A DNA stretch of 64,000 nucleotides from Holtermannia corniformis (taxonomy: Eukaryota > Basidiomycota > Tremellomycetes > Holtermanniales), in assembly GCA_001599935.1 (NCBI GenBank), contig BCIJ01000008.1, positions 1-64,000 of the forward strand. Direction: 5' to 3'. How positions within the stretch are numbered: the stretch's first letter is position 1; each line of letters opens with the position of its first letter. The position numbers and the translations under genes are program-made. Under the pieces are notes generated by a model, which worked only from the letters and a program-made list of their open reading frames with translations, searched no databases and was not told the DNA's origin. Shown here one piece after another: positions 48,504 to 60,600 of this stretch.

Positions 48504-48697
48504 ACTAGGCAATGTATCTCGGTAGACCCTCGCGATCCCGTTCAATCTGCGCTATTTGGTTCCTCGGCTTCGGCCGTCGGCCATGTCCGATGCCAGGCCG
48601 ATGCGTCGACGCGATAAGTCGAGTCGAATCTAAGCTTGTCATCTATAGCCTGATCAGCGTGGGCATCTCGAGACACACCACTCACCAAGTGACAGCC

Positions 48698-50497
48698 ATG
48701 CCGTCTGCAACGAACGAGCCCGTGAAGGTCGAGTACGACAGTTTTCTCAGCAAGCAATCGAAGCGCCGAGTGCAAAGCCAGCTCAAGGCGCTCAAGAAAT
48801 ACTATGCGATCCCAGGCGCCATCGCCGTGAGTTGAGATCGTCGCTTTCATGTTGATGCTAATGGAGGCTTGTGTAGTTCGCCGGTGGCTTGCCGCATCCC
48901 TCGACGTGGCCCGTCAACTCGTTGACCGTATCTGTGCCATTCGCGAACAAGAGCGCGTTTGTGCCGGGATACGATGGTACGGTGCCAATCCACCCTCGCG
49001 CCTCAAACACTGACGATCATTCCGTAGCCGCCACCCCAGACAAAGCCTTGCCATTGGGAGACTATACCCCACCGCCGCCCCCAAAGACGCCGAGCATGTT
49101 TGGCTCAGTCGTCCCGGGACGATTGACGCCGAATCTGACCGACTTGCTCCAGTATTCTGCGGGTGAGGGCTCGCCTTCTCTGCTTGCATGGCTTCGAGAG
49201 CACGTGCAGAGGATCCACGCACCGCCATATGCCGATTGGAACGTCGTGACGACGGCTGGGAATACGGACGGCGTTGAGGCCGTGCTTAACGTGCTTGCGA
49301 ATGAGGGCGATGGTGTCTTGGTCGAGGAGTTTGGTGCGCTGCGAGCGTAGAGTTGGAGCGACGACTGACGAAGCGCAGCTTACCCTGGTTTGTTGACCTC
49401 GTTGATTGCGCACAATCTGCACGCGACCGGGGTGCCCATGGATGGCGAGGGTATCACAGCTACTGGGCTCGCGGATGTCTTGGACAATTGGGACGATAAA
49501 GCAAAGGGCCATGCCAAGCCCAAGCTGCTCGTTCTCGTCCCGTCAGTATCGCTGCTTCGCTGCGGCTTATCAAGCTGACGTACTAGCACCTGTTCCAACC
49601 CCACTGGGACGACCTTGTCCGTCGAGCGCAAGCGAGACATCTACGAAGTCGCGCGCAAGCACGATCTCCTCATCGTCGAGGACGACCCATGTGAGTTTCA
49701 TGTCAGACGAGAGAGTGACGGTGCTGACCTATCTCTAGACTGCTTCCTGCAAGTGCGCCCGAACGGTGCCGAGTCGCCCATCATCCCGACTTTCCTCGCC
49801 ATCGATGTCGACGGGCGTGTTGTGCGTGTCGACACTTTTTCAAAGATTGTTGCGCCTGGTGCCCGGACCGGGTGGATCACGGCGCACAAGGATCTGGTGT
49901 ATCGATTTACCCGCCGAGGCGAAGCGACAACGGTGAGTTTGATAAAAGCATGTATGTTGTCCGGGGCTGATCTCTGCAGCACGCGCCATCAGGCTTCTCA
50001 GTTGCCGCCATCAGTGCCGTCCTCGATGCCTGGGGTAGCCACGAAGGCTTCGAGCAGAACTATCTGCCGCACATTTCTGGTCAGTTGCAATTAAATTCCC
50101 GTAATGTGCGCTGATCCAGGCAGCCATCTACGTACACCGAGCCCAGACGATGATCTCGGCGCTCGAAAAGTACGTCTCGAAAGAGGCTGCGAGCTGGGAT
50201 TCCGATGCCAAGGGCGGCATGTTCATCTTCCTCCGCCTTCGCGTCGAAACCCACCCTCGATACGCCGAGCTGAGCCCGGAGGAAATCAGTCAGCTCGCGT
50301 TCGACGCGATGATTGAAGAGAAAATTATCACCGCCCCTTCGCACTATTTCAAGACTCCTGGCGGGCCCGAGCTAACCAAGGAGGAGGAGGCCAAGCGCAT
50401 CTTCACGCGTCTCAGCTTCTCTTATGGAGATGATTCCGAGATTGAAGAGGGAGTCAAGCGGATCGGGAGGGCATTGGCCAAGCTGTGGGAACTGTAG
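48698..50497 (+). CDS. ARO8: PLP aminotransferase, Aro8/kynurenine-2-aminoadipate type
   Basis: Class I/II transaminase for aromatic amino acids, 2-aminoadipate or kynurenine. ATG 48698 gives MPSATNEPVKVEYDSFLSKQ. Exons continue with FAGGLPHPSTWPVNSLTVSV, LTDLLQYSAGEGSPSLLAWL, WNVVTTAGNTDGVEAVLNVL, AYPGLLTSLIAHNLHATGVP, NPTGTTLSVERKRDIYEVAR, KHDLLIVEDDPY and VVRVDTFSKIVAPGARTGWI, where the Lys of FSKIVAPG binds PLP and the Arg of ARTGW contacts the cofactor phosphate. Then HAPSGFSVAAISAVLDAWGS, GGMFIFLRLRVETHPRYAEL and RLSFSYGDDSEIEEGVKRIG. Stop 50495-50497. Six or seven introns; length about 520, normal for Aro8. Confidence 0.92.
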
Positions 50498-50605
50498 TGC
50501 GAAGCTGAGATGATATAGATGAGCTTGCCTGTCCGAGCTCGTCGTCAGTCTGTTGGGTGTACTGCTGATGGTCGCCGCCACCCGTGCACGGACCCACCAT
50601 GCACG

Positions 50606-52032
50606 ATGAACCCCTTTCCGCTCGGAGCTGCACCAAGGCTCACTTCAAGTCCAGCACAGTCGAGTATGCCTGGCGTCAAGAGGAAGAGAAAAGATACCAG
50701 CCTGGCCACCCTGGCTGAACCCATCCTGCACCTCGTCGCCTACTTCGTCCTCACCTCGGATCTGAGCGGAGCACAGACATCGACCCTCGCCCATCCTTTA
50801 CCGATTTCTTCAGCTTGGCGGCAACGTGCAAGACCTTTCAGACTGCTCTCATCCAGCCCAGAGAGGCTGATGGCCACTGGCACGACCTATGCTTGGACGT
50901 GGGTCAAAGAAGACCAGCAATCGATCAAGAGTGGGTCGTCGAGAAAACAGACGTAGAGCACTTCAGCCTGTTTTTTGAGCGCCCGGGTTGGGCCAAGATC
51001 GCAAGGCATGTGCTTCGCCAGGGGCAGACAGACCCTTCAAGGTCATGGCGGGGCCGCGGTGCAGTGACGCAGCTCCAGTTCAAGGATGTCAGCCCAAGGA
51101 CGAAAGAGCTCGTCGACGAAAGAGCTCGTCGACGAAAGAGCTCGTCGGCGAGATGCTTCGTAAGTCACCAAGCCGATGGACGGGACTCGTCCCCTGACGG
51201 CTTCTAGCTGCGTTGAAAGATCCTGGAGTGCACCGCGTCTTGAGTGTCGAACAAGCGAAAAACGTGAACGTGCGTGCCCGTGCGTCCCCAAGCAGCTGCT
51301 GACTCGGCTTACCAGGCTCTAGTCAACATCCCCGCATTGATTCGTGACCGCACGCACGGAAGTCTCAGCTACGGTACATACTATACGCGGCTGGCGTTAC
51401 CAGAAGTCACTCTCTTTCACGGTCGATCACCTGTTCATAGCAGAGCTGGACAGCCTTCGCACTTTCGCCACGACCGATGTCGTTGATGAGCTCGTGTCCG
51501 AGTTTGAGCAGCGTGCGCCCAAGCTTGGCGGCTGCATCAATCCCGACAACCCTGTCGTAGTCCGTAACACTGATGGCGTCACCGTCTCCGACGTCCTGCA
51601 GGCTATCAACACCACGTCAGTCAGGCACTCTAGATACGTGCAGAGTCTGACTGAACGTTGACAGGACTCACTTGTATGACGTGGACAACAAACAGATTAT
51701 GGAAATGGTAACATTCCTCATGAAGGTGCTTGAGCGTCATGGTGTGACCCAGCCATGGCGCGCGGGCGCGGCCTTCATCAGTACTCCGTGAGTACAATGC
51801 GCTTACTTCAAACTATACGTGACATCCCTTCAGACCCAAGCTCCCTCGAACTGAGGGAGAGGACGACTGGTTGGCCGCTTGGCCTGCGCTCTCAGTGAAC
51901 GGTGGCAAGTACGTCGTCCTCGTAAACCTCAACTGGCCACTCCTGCGCGCCCTCGTCGCACTATACAACGACTTCGAAGAGCACGAGAGCGATGACGCTG
52001 ACTCGGAGTCGGATACGCCTGATGAGGAATAG
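50606..52032 (+). CDS. F-box-like orphan protein with an intragenic 16-bp triplication
   Basis: Possible starts are ATG 50606 (MNPFPLGAAPRLTSSPAQ) or 50666 (MPGVKRKRKDTSLATLAEPI). An F-box-like stretch follows (LHLVAYFV ... FFSLAATCKTFQTALIQP), with a frame change between its halves that needs a short intron near 50735-50770. Later exons give WAKIARHVLRQGQTDPSRSW, VTQLQFKDVSPRTKELV, ALKDPGVHRVLSVEQAKNVN, ELDSLRTFATTDVVDELVSE, TNTDGVTV-like VRNTDGVTVSDVLQAI, KQIMEMVTFLMKVLERHGVT and YVVLVNLNWPLLRALVALYN, with an acidic tail, stop 52030-52032. At 51100-51147 a 16-bp unit is repeated three times inside an exon. I do not recognise the family beyond the F-box resemblance. Confidence 0.5.
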
Positions 52033-52469
52033 CGCATAGGACAGAAACAGTGTACGCAGTGTATATACTTACCCGACTTGTGAGATGTGACGCTATGTGG
52101 ATAGGTTTGTGGCAGCTCGCGCGACTTGGCTCGGCGATGGTGTGCACCCAAAGCCAGTGGCGATGCTCACGGTACATAGCCCCTTCGACATCCACCTGTG
52201 TGACATAGCTCTGTTCCTCCCTTCTCGGCGTACACACCTCAATTCACTTTACGCATGAATTGAACATCCCTGGTGGTGACGACCGTCCTGACGCTTAGCA
52301 GATCACAGTAAAGGTCACGCTGCGCAAGGCAGAGAGGACCGCGCGACTACGCTAGCTTGGAAATCACCATTTCACAATGTCATATACAAACTCGTGACTG
52401 TACAATCAACACCACACCCGACTGACAGCACCGCCGTGCCATACTACGAGACAAGCCGACCTGTGCTAG
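52033..52469. other. Convergent intergenic region
   Basis: Lies between two facing stop codons. The leftward gene may extend here: a 44-nt intron (GTAAGT ... GACTGACTAG) after EARQG would replace its last residues and move its stop to 52380. Confidence 0.4.
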
Positions 52470-53914
52470 TCAGTCGTTGCGTGACAGGCGCAAGCTGGTG
52501 TCCCACTTACCCTGGCGAGCCTCACTGCGCTTGCGCGCCTCTCTCGCCCTTTCGTAGTGTTCCGGTCCGGGGATCTGGATCACATCTTTCGACCTGCGCT
52601 TCATTTGCACTTGGGGGGCAGTGTGCTTCGTGCGTGCGCGCTCTTCAGCCTGTATCAAGCTCGCATTGTCGAGCGCTTCGGGAAAGACATCAACCGGGAA
52701 CGGGTGAGAATCGATGTTTCCCCCGTGAAATGCTGCGCTTGTCAGCTCTCACCGCGCAAGGAGCGTGCATGGTCAAACATACCTTTCATGAGTGCATTCA
52801 ACCAATCATCCTTGACTTCGTAACGATCGAGCCCTTCAGGATATTGGCGAACAGCCAGTAGATCATAGGAGCCGAGCTACGCTGTGTTAGCAAAGTCAAA
52901 GGACAAAACATGGCGGATCACTGACCTTGAAGGGGTTCACATTAGGCTTCGCCCCGAGGTCCGGGAATGGAAGTCTGTCGGCAAGAGACATTGCTCTGAG
53001 CTGCTCCAATGCAGAGGACGCGGCTGGCGTAGTCGTCGAGGACGCGGTCGTTGATGTGGCCGTCGGGGAAGAGGTCGTGAACGAGGGTTCGTCGGTATCG
53101 AACCAATAACCGGACAGGACACCGTCAAGCATCGCCACCTCCCAGGCGTCACCCGGCTCGCCCGCGTCCGTCTGACCTGCCAAACCAGCGCGGTCTGGAG
53201 TCTCATAGTTGATCGGAAGAATGCCAGACAAAGCAATGCTGAGCTACAGTACAAGTCAATGACGGTGCATCCGAAAATTGTGAGATGACAGACCTGGAGG
53301 TGAAGCAGATGGATCATTTCATGTGACAGCGTGACCGCCATCAGGAAGAGGTGGTATTGCCACGGATTCGGGTTTGTGACCCTTTCGTTCGCGGCAGCGT
53401 TGAATCGACGATACGTCTGCAGTCTGTGAGTTTACTAGCTCTCACCACCACAAACGACGCAACCCACCAAACTGCCGACCAAAATTGTGCGGGACAGCTT
53501 GAACAGCGTATCGTCATCGTACTTCTTTGCCGTCCTTGGGCGAATCACGAAGGCATGGTAGGAGGTCGACATATCCGCGACGCAAATGTCGAATTGGAAG
53601 CGATGGAGTATGTTCCGAATTGCGATGGATACGATGGGCGGCGGATCCTTGCTGTCTGCCGGGTCCATGTCATAGAGGACGCGAGCAGCTGATCTAAGGC
53701 CTTGAGGGTGGAGAAGCATGCTGTAAGCGAGCCTTGCTGCTTCGGATAACGTCTCGGTTCTGAGTGGACCGAGAGCCTTCTTCTGCTCGAAACCGTGCGC
53801 CACGTCTCCCACCACACCTGTGTAAGCCTGGTGAAGAGGAGTCGGGTGCGGTGGTAGGTTAGGGTCCTCGTTGAATGGTTTGCGATTGTTGGGCGTTGAG
53901 ACTTCCGCGTTCAT
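52470..53914 (-). CDS. Orphan protein with HExxH motif (putative zincin-like)
   Basis: Start MNAEVSTPNNRKPFNEDPNL at 53914. Exon 1 continues EARRLAYSMLL-like AARLAYSMLLHPQGLRSAAR, IRNILHRFQFDICVADMSTS and DTLFKLSRTILVGSLV. Exon 2 reads LQTYRRFNAAANERVTNPNP, WQYHLFLMAVTLSHEMIHLL. HEMIH (53309-53323) fits the HExxH zinc site of metalloproteases. Further exons give LSGILPINYETPDRAGLAGQ, WEVAMLDGVLSGYWFDTDEP, a Ser/Thr/Ala-rich linker, LGSYDLLAVRQYPEGLDRYE and DDWLNALMKAFHGGNIDSHP. The basic C-terminus ends about RREARKRSEARQ-like sequence, stop at 52470-52472 or, with one more intron, at 52380-52382. No named family recognised; a third zinc ligand is not obvious. Confidence 0.6.
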
Positions 53915-54139
53915 TCTGGTCAGGGTAGACTGCGATGAGAGAAAGGTGTTCAAGCCTGTGGTGGTAAAGGTGGTGGCAAAGGTATGACTCAGACGCAAAG
54001 ACATTACGCAATCTTGTTGATGATGTCGCATTCCAAAGCCTGTGTTAAGCATGTCGCCCCGCGCAACTGGACTGGCATAACTGATATACAATATGTCACC
54101 ACTCTTAACATGGGTGGTCAAAAGCGGACAGAAAGTCGA

Positions 54140-56976
54140 TCACTTGCGATAAGTGCAGCACGCAATCACGTAAGGGAACACGGAAAGCGTGATCATCGCA
54201 AACGCAACCCAGGTGAGGTCTGTCACGGTCAGCCTTGGGGGGTGGAGACGCGTGCGTGATGCGACGTACAGAGGGAAGGACCGGCGGAGACGACGATGCC
54301 GAGTTTGGCGCCGTACTGCACCTTGACGATACTGAGCCACGCGTTCTTGGAGATCACTGCTGTCCAGATGGCGGCCCCGCTGCGACCAGTCAACATTTGA
54401 CGTGCGTGATCCGGCCACAGACCACTCACATTAGGAGAAGTAGCGCACTGAGACCCGAGAACGCCGAAGCAAGGAGGAAGATGAAGCGGTGCTTGATCAG
54501 ACCGATGCCAGTGATGAAGCCAAGCAGGGCCAAACACGAGCCGATCTATGTATGGTCAATTCCAAGGTTCAGCGCGGACCTCGCCAACGCACAAAGATGA
54601 GCCAGTTGGCCGACACGGTCGTGGCGTGGTTGTAGCTGTTGTCCTTGAACGTCGATGTCGGGATGATGTCAAACGTCTGCTTGGAAAACTTGGACGGCGT
54701 GTCGGAGAGAACGGCGGGCAGTGGCTGGAACGCCTGAGTGAACGAGGTCCCGTTGCAGATCCCGCTTCCGTCCTTTTGGTAGCCGCAAGCGTCTGTAGGG
54801 TGTCAGCAGCTGCGCGACTCTACGGTGAGAAGTGTGCACGTGTGAGCTCGGCATTAGTCATGCACACAATAACACATAGCTGCTCGCAATGAGACGCCGG
54901 ACGACATGGCCGCGATCAATCCTCGGCGAGATCGATCCTGGCAAGGGTTCCAAGAACAGCCGTCCTATGGCCGAGCCGGGCAATCTCGCTAATTGTAGTG
55001 GCGACCGTATCGCAGAGACCATGACAGAGGTGCTGGAGGCGCCGGCGAAGTGGCCCAGATGATGGACAGCTGCGATATCCCGGCGAGGCACCCGCTATGC
55101 TCTTGCATCAACCGCAGGCTGCAACGTGGCGCATGGTGTACGCGAGCCGAGGATTGCGCGAGATTTGCACAGGGACATGCACCATTCTTGACCGATGCGC
55201 GAGACAGAGAAGGACACCACATTCTAATGTCGGCGCCGCCATAAGAGTTTAGATGCCAGCGCAGCACAGCTGACGCAACAGGTGAAAGCAGCCAAGCCAA
55301 CTCGCATCAGCAGCGTTCAACGGCTTCCAGCCCCGAAACATACCTAGCTGGGCTACAGAGCAAGCTAGGTGCGCACAGGGCGGTAGCAGCCAGTCGAACG
55401 ACTGCGGATATGACGGTTACCAGCGCTGAGCCGTGCAACCGAACCAGTGCCAGCTTGATCGAGTTGCGATCAAGCGCTACGATTGAGGTCTTCAAGTTTC
55501 GATGGCTCGCACAACGGAACCTGGACTGCAGACAGCTGTCTGTCGACTGCCCGACACTTGACGGGTCTCAAGCTATCGCACGGCGGCAAAATAGCTGGCT
55601 GGCTCATGCGATCGCGGACGTACGCAGGTGTACGGCGCCATGACGGTATCAATTCACCCAAGCAAGACACCAGCGAACGCCTTTAGGCGGCGCGGTGATA
55701 GTGTCGAAGCGCATGCGCTTTGGCAGATGGCAGCATCATCTGCGAATCAGCGGGGCTGACGGACCGCGATGAGCGACGAATGACAGCTACAAGCCGTGCA
55801 TGTGGGCAGTGCAACCATCCAGATCGAGACAGGACATCTGATTGTAGGAGAAAAGTGACTGCCCGTCGCGTGTATGGGATCCTAGCGGCACGTCATAGGT
55901 ATGAGACATCTTGTTCTGACGCCGTCATCCGTAGCCGAGAACGGCTCAGCTGAAGGCGCAGATCTGGGTGCCTTCCATAAGTGCATGACAGATGCTAGGC
56001 GTTGCCAGAGGCTGATCCGACCCGTGGGCGTGTGATCTCTGCGTTGCACGGGCCTCGACGGTGGCCGATGCCTGCAGATAGACAAAAGACTCACACACAC
56101 ACAAGGCAACTATATCCTAACCTTCTCTGACACCTGGTATGTCTCAATCTTTGCACCAGCTAGACTGCGCGATGCAGCACCACAGCTACCAGACAAGTAC
56201 CCGACTGATGTACGCTGACGACCGTGGTGGCTCATCGTGTGCTGTCAAGAGCTGAGCTGAACGAGTGCGAGCCACCTGCGCTAGCCCAGAAGCACGATCG
56301 GCTCAGCATATCCAACGGAGCGTGCGAGGATCGGAACCTCAGCCCTTCAGCTGAGCGTCTTCTGCTGTCGTCCGTCCTGGCCACCAGGCAAGTCGCCTGC
56401 CGCGATGGATCCGAACCAACAGCATGATCGCAACTCCCAACAGAGGCGCATGGCGGTCTGTAAACCCGTAGGGAGCAGCAAAGACGCCAGATCGGATATA
56501 CCGATATTGCGCCGATGCACTGCACCGTACGGAGCCGTACCTCACTTTACCAACGCGTGACAGCCTACCCTATCATATTGCCACAGCCCGCCGCCACTCG
56601 AGGCGAAGAATGAGGTTCAAACACCAAGCGAAACACTCACTGTACAAGCCCCAGCGATAATACTGCCTCAATCCCAAGCCCTTACCCAACGTATCCTTTG
56701 CTTTCGTATCGTACAGTCCCGACGGCGTCGTGTTGGTCGCCGTCTTGAGCGCGTTGCCGTACGCGGCAACGTCGACTTGGACCATGTAGATGGAGTGGGG
56801 GACGGACGAGTCGGAGACCTGGCCGATGTGCGCAAAGATGAGGAGGATGAGAGCGATGAAAGAGAGGACGGAGGCGCCGGCGACGCAGTCTGTGAGCGGC
56901 GAGCGGCAGGGAAGTCAGTGGAACGGGATTATTCGGCGGCAAACGTGATAGACGTTACGGTTGGTTTGAGCGACAT
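54140..56976 (-). CDS. SUR7/PalI-family four-helix membrane protein with 1.85-kb intron
   Basis: Claudin-like membrane protein, linked in other fungi to eisosomes, pH sensing (PalI) or cell-wall work. Start MSLKPTVTSITFAA at 56976. Helix 1 CVAGASVLSFIALILLIFAH leads to IGQVSDSSVPHSIYMVQVDV and the loop LGLRQYYRWGLY. Across the giant intron (56640-54793, leftover A plus AC, phase matching) it continues NACGYQKDGSGICNGTSFTQ, where the two cysteines form the claudin-type GLY...C...C pattern. Then ATTVSANWLIF and helices 2-4: IGSCLALLGFITGIGLIKHR, FIFLLASAFSGLSALLLLI, GAAIWTAVISKNAWLSIVKV, LTWVAFAMITLSVFPYVIAC. It ends CTYRK, stop 54140-54142. The other introns are about 50 nt. The first intron lacks a GT donor in the frame that keeps helix 1. 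Confidence 0.82.
54793..56640 (-). other. Giant intron (1,848 nt) of the SUR7/PalI gene
   Basis: Starts TAC A|GTGAGTG (56640) and ends ACCCTACAG|ACGCTTGC (54793), joining WGLY to NACGYQ. It contains no supported gene on either strand. It includes an inverted element near 56318-56360 (CGCTCAGCTGAAGGGCTGAG region). Confidence 0.7.
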
Positions 56977-57675
56977 GGGATCAAGGACCCGGAATTGGCA
57001 CGGGCGGACAGCACGAGCAGTCGTTCACAGTTCCAGTCAATGTATGATTGACCATGTTGGAGAGTGTGAAAGTTGCCGGTGAGGCATCGCGCGGCCACAG
57101 GTGGTCGAGAAGATCGGCACAATCGGTTGGTTCGGTCGCGGCGCGGCGCGGCGTGGCACAGAGTTCGATCGATACGTTCGTTCAGTTCAGCAGTGGTAAA
57201 GTGTCACACAGCATGTCGGCAGTGTCATGAGGTTTCAGAGCAAGAAGAGTCTCATCAGCTCGGCTCGTCTCGCTCGACGCGTCCACTCACGTTCACCCCT
57301 CATTGTTGTTGCTGCTGACTCTTGGTCTGCGTTGGCTGCGAGAGTGATCGAGCTTGTCTTTCTGTCAAGCAAATGTCAAGATGGCCAGTGTCGCCTTGTC
57401 CCCGTGTTGCCCTGTTTTCAACGCGCGCCGCCCAGCAACGAGCTTGCCGTCAAAGTGTTGCCCCTGAATCCTAATCGGGCGGGACCTAAACGGTTCCTAT
57501 TCGGATCAGGCAATGTTACTGCGCGAGCCTACTACGCCCTTCATCCGCGCTTAGGCCCGTCCGCAAGGCGTGATCGTCTCGCACTTGGCCGAACCCGGAT
57601 CCGGCACCGAGCCACAATCAAGGCCACCAAAAGTCAACCTAGCGCTCAAAGGACACGGATCACGCACAGGCCACC
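56977..57675. promoter_or_regulatory. Divergent promoter, SUR7-like / Zn2Cys6 gene
   Basis: About 700 bp between divergent starts. A GC-rich CGGCGCGGCGCGGCG tract lies near 57135-57155. No ORF is supported. Confidence 0.4.
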
Positions 57676-60600
57676 ATGGACCCAAACATTGATCCGGCCC
57701 TGCAAGAGCACACGGCACCGCCACCGCCCAAAAAGCGACCGCAGCCGATCCAGACCGTGTCGACCGACGCGCTGATTGAGCACCGCGTCGCGAGAGCGAT
57801 CAGCGCTTGTACGCGCTGTCGGAACCGCAAGAGCAAGGTTCGTGGTGCGCATGAGTGCGAGCTGGATGGTTTGGACTGGGTCGTGTGCAGAAGAGGTCAC
57901 GCCGAATCTGGGGCAATCAGCCCAGCTTTCGAGCGAAATGTGATCAACAGAGGCGGCCGAGGACCCGCTTGGTCAGCATCCGGCTAGATATCCTGGTCCA
58001 AGTCTGCGTCAGGGTACCTGCTCGAAAGCAGTGAATTATACCGCTGCGAAACGAGATTGCGTCCTGGCGTGTCAGAGCGCCGTCATCAGCCGAAAGCAGT
58101 CGGCTAGGCCGTCCACGCCGCCGACAACAGACCATTGTAGATCCTGCAACAGTTCCTCAATGAGCATGCTACTGCGCGCATCGCCTGCCTCGTTGACGCA
58201 AGCCTAGCTGTATGCGGGCCCGCTCATAACGCTGGTGCCAGGCATGCGTCGCGCACCAGTGTGACGGCACGGCGTCAAGCTATCAGATACGACAGCCCGG
58301 AGAACCGAGCTGCACATACAAAGCCCGCGAGACCCGTGTCCGTAATCTTCCGGCTGTCAACCACGTCCGCATAGACCTTGAGCCATGTCGTGCCAGCGGC
58401 TAGCGGACATATGATTGCTGCCGCGTTCGATCCGTTTGACGGCTCGGATCAGCCTAGCGGCCTATCTATGTTCAATGGTTGCTGCGCTGCTGCTGATCGT
58501 ACGGCGCTCGCCTGCCAAGTGATAGACATGCGCACCTGCGCGCCCGAGTGCCCAAAGCCGACAGGCTTTCCGGACAGACTTCTAGAGCCGGCGCTCGAGT
58601 CGGTTCAATGCCAGCTAGCGACGGCGATGCAGAGCATCTATCATCATCGCGTCATCGCTGCCGTCTTGACAAGGCCCACGGCAGCGGATGATTGCAGATG
58701 TTCGCTCCCTCGCCAATCGCTTGTCCGTGCCGTCTTCCAGCGGATGCTCACTGCTACAAGTTAGACAGCAGGCAAGCCAAAAACCCAGATAAGCATTCTG
58801 TATGCTTCCGAACTGGACTCCGTCATGAAGACAGGGGGACTTATCTGGGAGGATTGGTGTGTGTTTGCTGTCTGATGTTTCATGACCGGCGCACGAGTAC
58901 AGCTTTTATGAAGGCCTGCCCATGCGGTATCCAGACCGCTGTCGTTGGCCATCAGCTAGCTGCAGTCGTTCGCGGTACTGCTTCGTTCGACGTGACACGG
59001 CGGTCGGCCAATCTAACACCTATGTTTCGTCAACAGTGCGGCGGCTCTCGTCCGACATTGTTGAAGATGTACTAGCTACTGACACGTTGACCCTGCCGGT
59101 GTCGACGAGCGAGTCCGGAGCTGCTTTTAATGACTGGTAGCTCGTGAGACACGTTCACCGCATGGACCCGTATCCGGTTCTGCGTCGACGATTGCGCCGA
59201 GCTGGATCAGTTGATGGCTCGGATAGTAGATCGCAAGCCGGCTGAATCGAGATGACATACAACTTGCGCGCAGTACTACCATCTGCGCGCAGGCAGCGGA
59301 TCGCTACTCTCCCTGCGTCTCAGCGACCTGATCCATGCTCTGCAGTGTCAGATGAAGCAGCGTTCAGCGCTTTGTGACGCTGATGCGCAGCAAAGGATTC
59401 CTGCTTCAGGTCGTCAGCAGCTGTCCTGATTCATGCCGGTGCGATTTGCATTGTCAGTTTTGTCTCGCATACAGCTCGTGTAGGTTCGACCCTGCAGTTC
59501 TGAAAACTCGATTGCGGGAGCGCAGGCGCAGAGCGGTCGAGCGTAGATTCTGCAGCCCACTGGTTGCGGGGTATCCGCTTTTGCCGTTGAGTCGCCATGT
59601 GCTTGTACGCGTGATTACTGGGTATCGGCTGATAGCCGTCAGCCGGCGTCCGAACATCAGCGACTTGCAGCCGTTTCAGACCTTTTCTCGTGCTGCGTGG
59701 ACTTGCGCTGTGATGTTGCTTTATGCCCCTTGAGAACGGGTCGACCGCTTGCGACGGCGGGATGCGTCGACTGATTGCGCTTGGACGGCCTGTGTCTTCT
59801 GTTGCGGCCTGCGAGCTCCACGTCGCTCCGCATGACCGTGCGCTGTGAGCCGATGACATGTGTGTCGAGCTGCAAAGGTTCGCAAGCGATCACCCGCCAT
59901 AGCCAATACTCGTCAGTAATCTAGCAGCGCACGAGTCAGAGACGCGGTCCAAGGACTGTGCTGTGTCACCCATGTCTGCTCATATACAAGACGCTCTGCT
60001 GACAGCTTTCTACAGTGTGATGGCAAACTTCCGGCATGCGTAAGTCTAACAAGGCTGGTTGTAACGCGTCGATGCTCATCAACAGACTGCATGCGAGCGC
60101 GCCAAAGTCGAGTGCGTAGGGTTCGATGCCATCAGCAAGTCCAATGTGTCGCGGAGGTATGTCATTCGTCCGCGGTTTGAATTGGCGTTGACATCAGTCA
60201 GCTATCTGCATACGCTCGAATCCGAGGTCGCAGCTCTCCGAGCCGAAGTCGCTGCCTTGCGCGCCAACACGCCGCAAGCCTTGAACACCTCGCAATCGGA
60301 TTCACCTACGACCGGCTTTCACGGCTTCACTGAATCAGTACGCACATCCGGTTATTCGCCCTCTTCCGACCATCAGCGCTACCGCAAGCCTTCGTACTCG
60401 ATGGACCGATGTGTCTCGCCTGCTTCGCGAACCAACGTTCCACGGATGGTGTCTGACGCAGCGCAACGCCTTGGTCATGCCGGGCAGCACGTTTCCATCC
60501 TCGGCCAAAAACGACGGAGGTCGCCAGAGCCAGAGGGCGAGAGGCGAGCTCGGCCAAAGTTCGAAGTCCCGCCACTACCGCCACCAGCGGCTGTTGACAA

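Noticed and set aside
56315..56360. tRNA-like GGTTCCGATCC box on the minus strand in the SUR7 intron
   Set aside because: The sequence resembles a B box, but no A box at the right distance and no cloverleaf could be found. No tRNA or rRNA gene was recognised anywhere in the window.
58378..58764. Open frame inside the giant intron of the Zn2Cys6 gene
   Set aside because: The frame does not open with a convincing ATG, its translation has no ordered or conserved-looking motif, and its composition matches the flanking intron.
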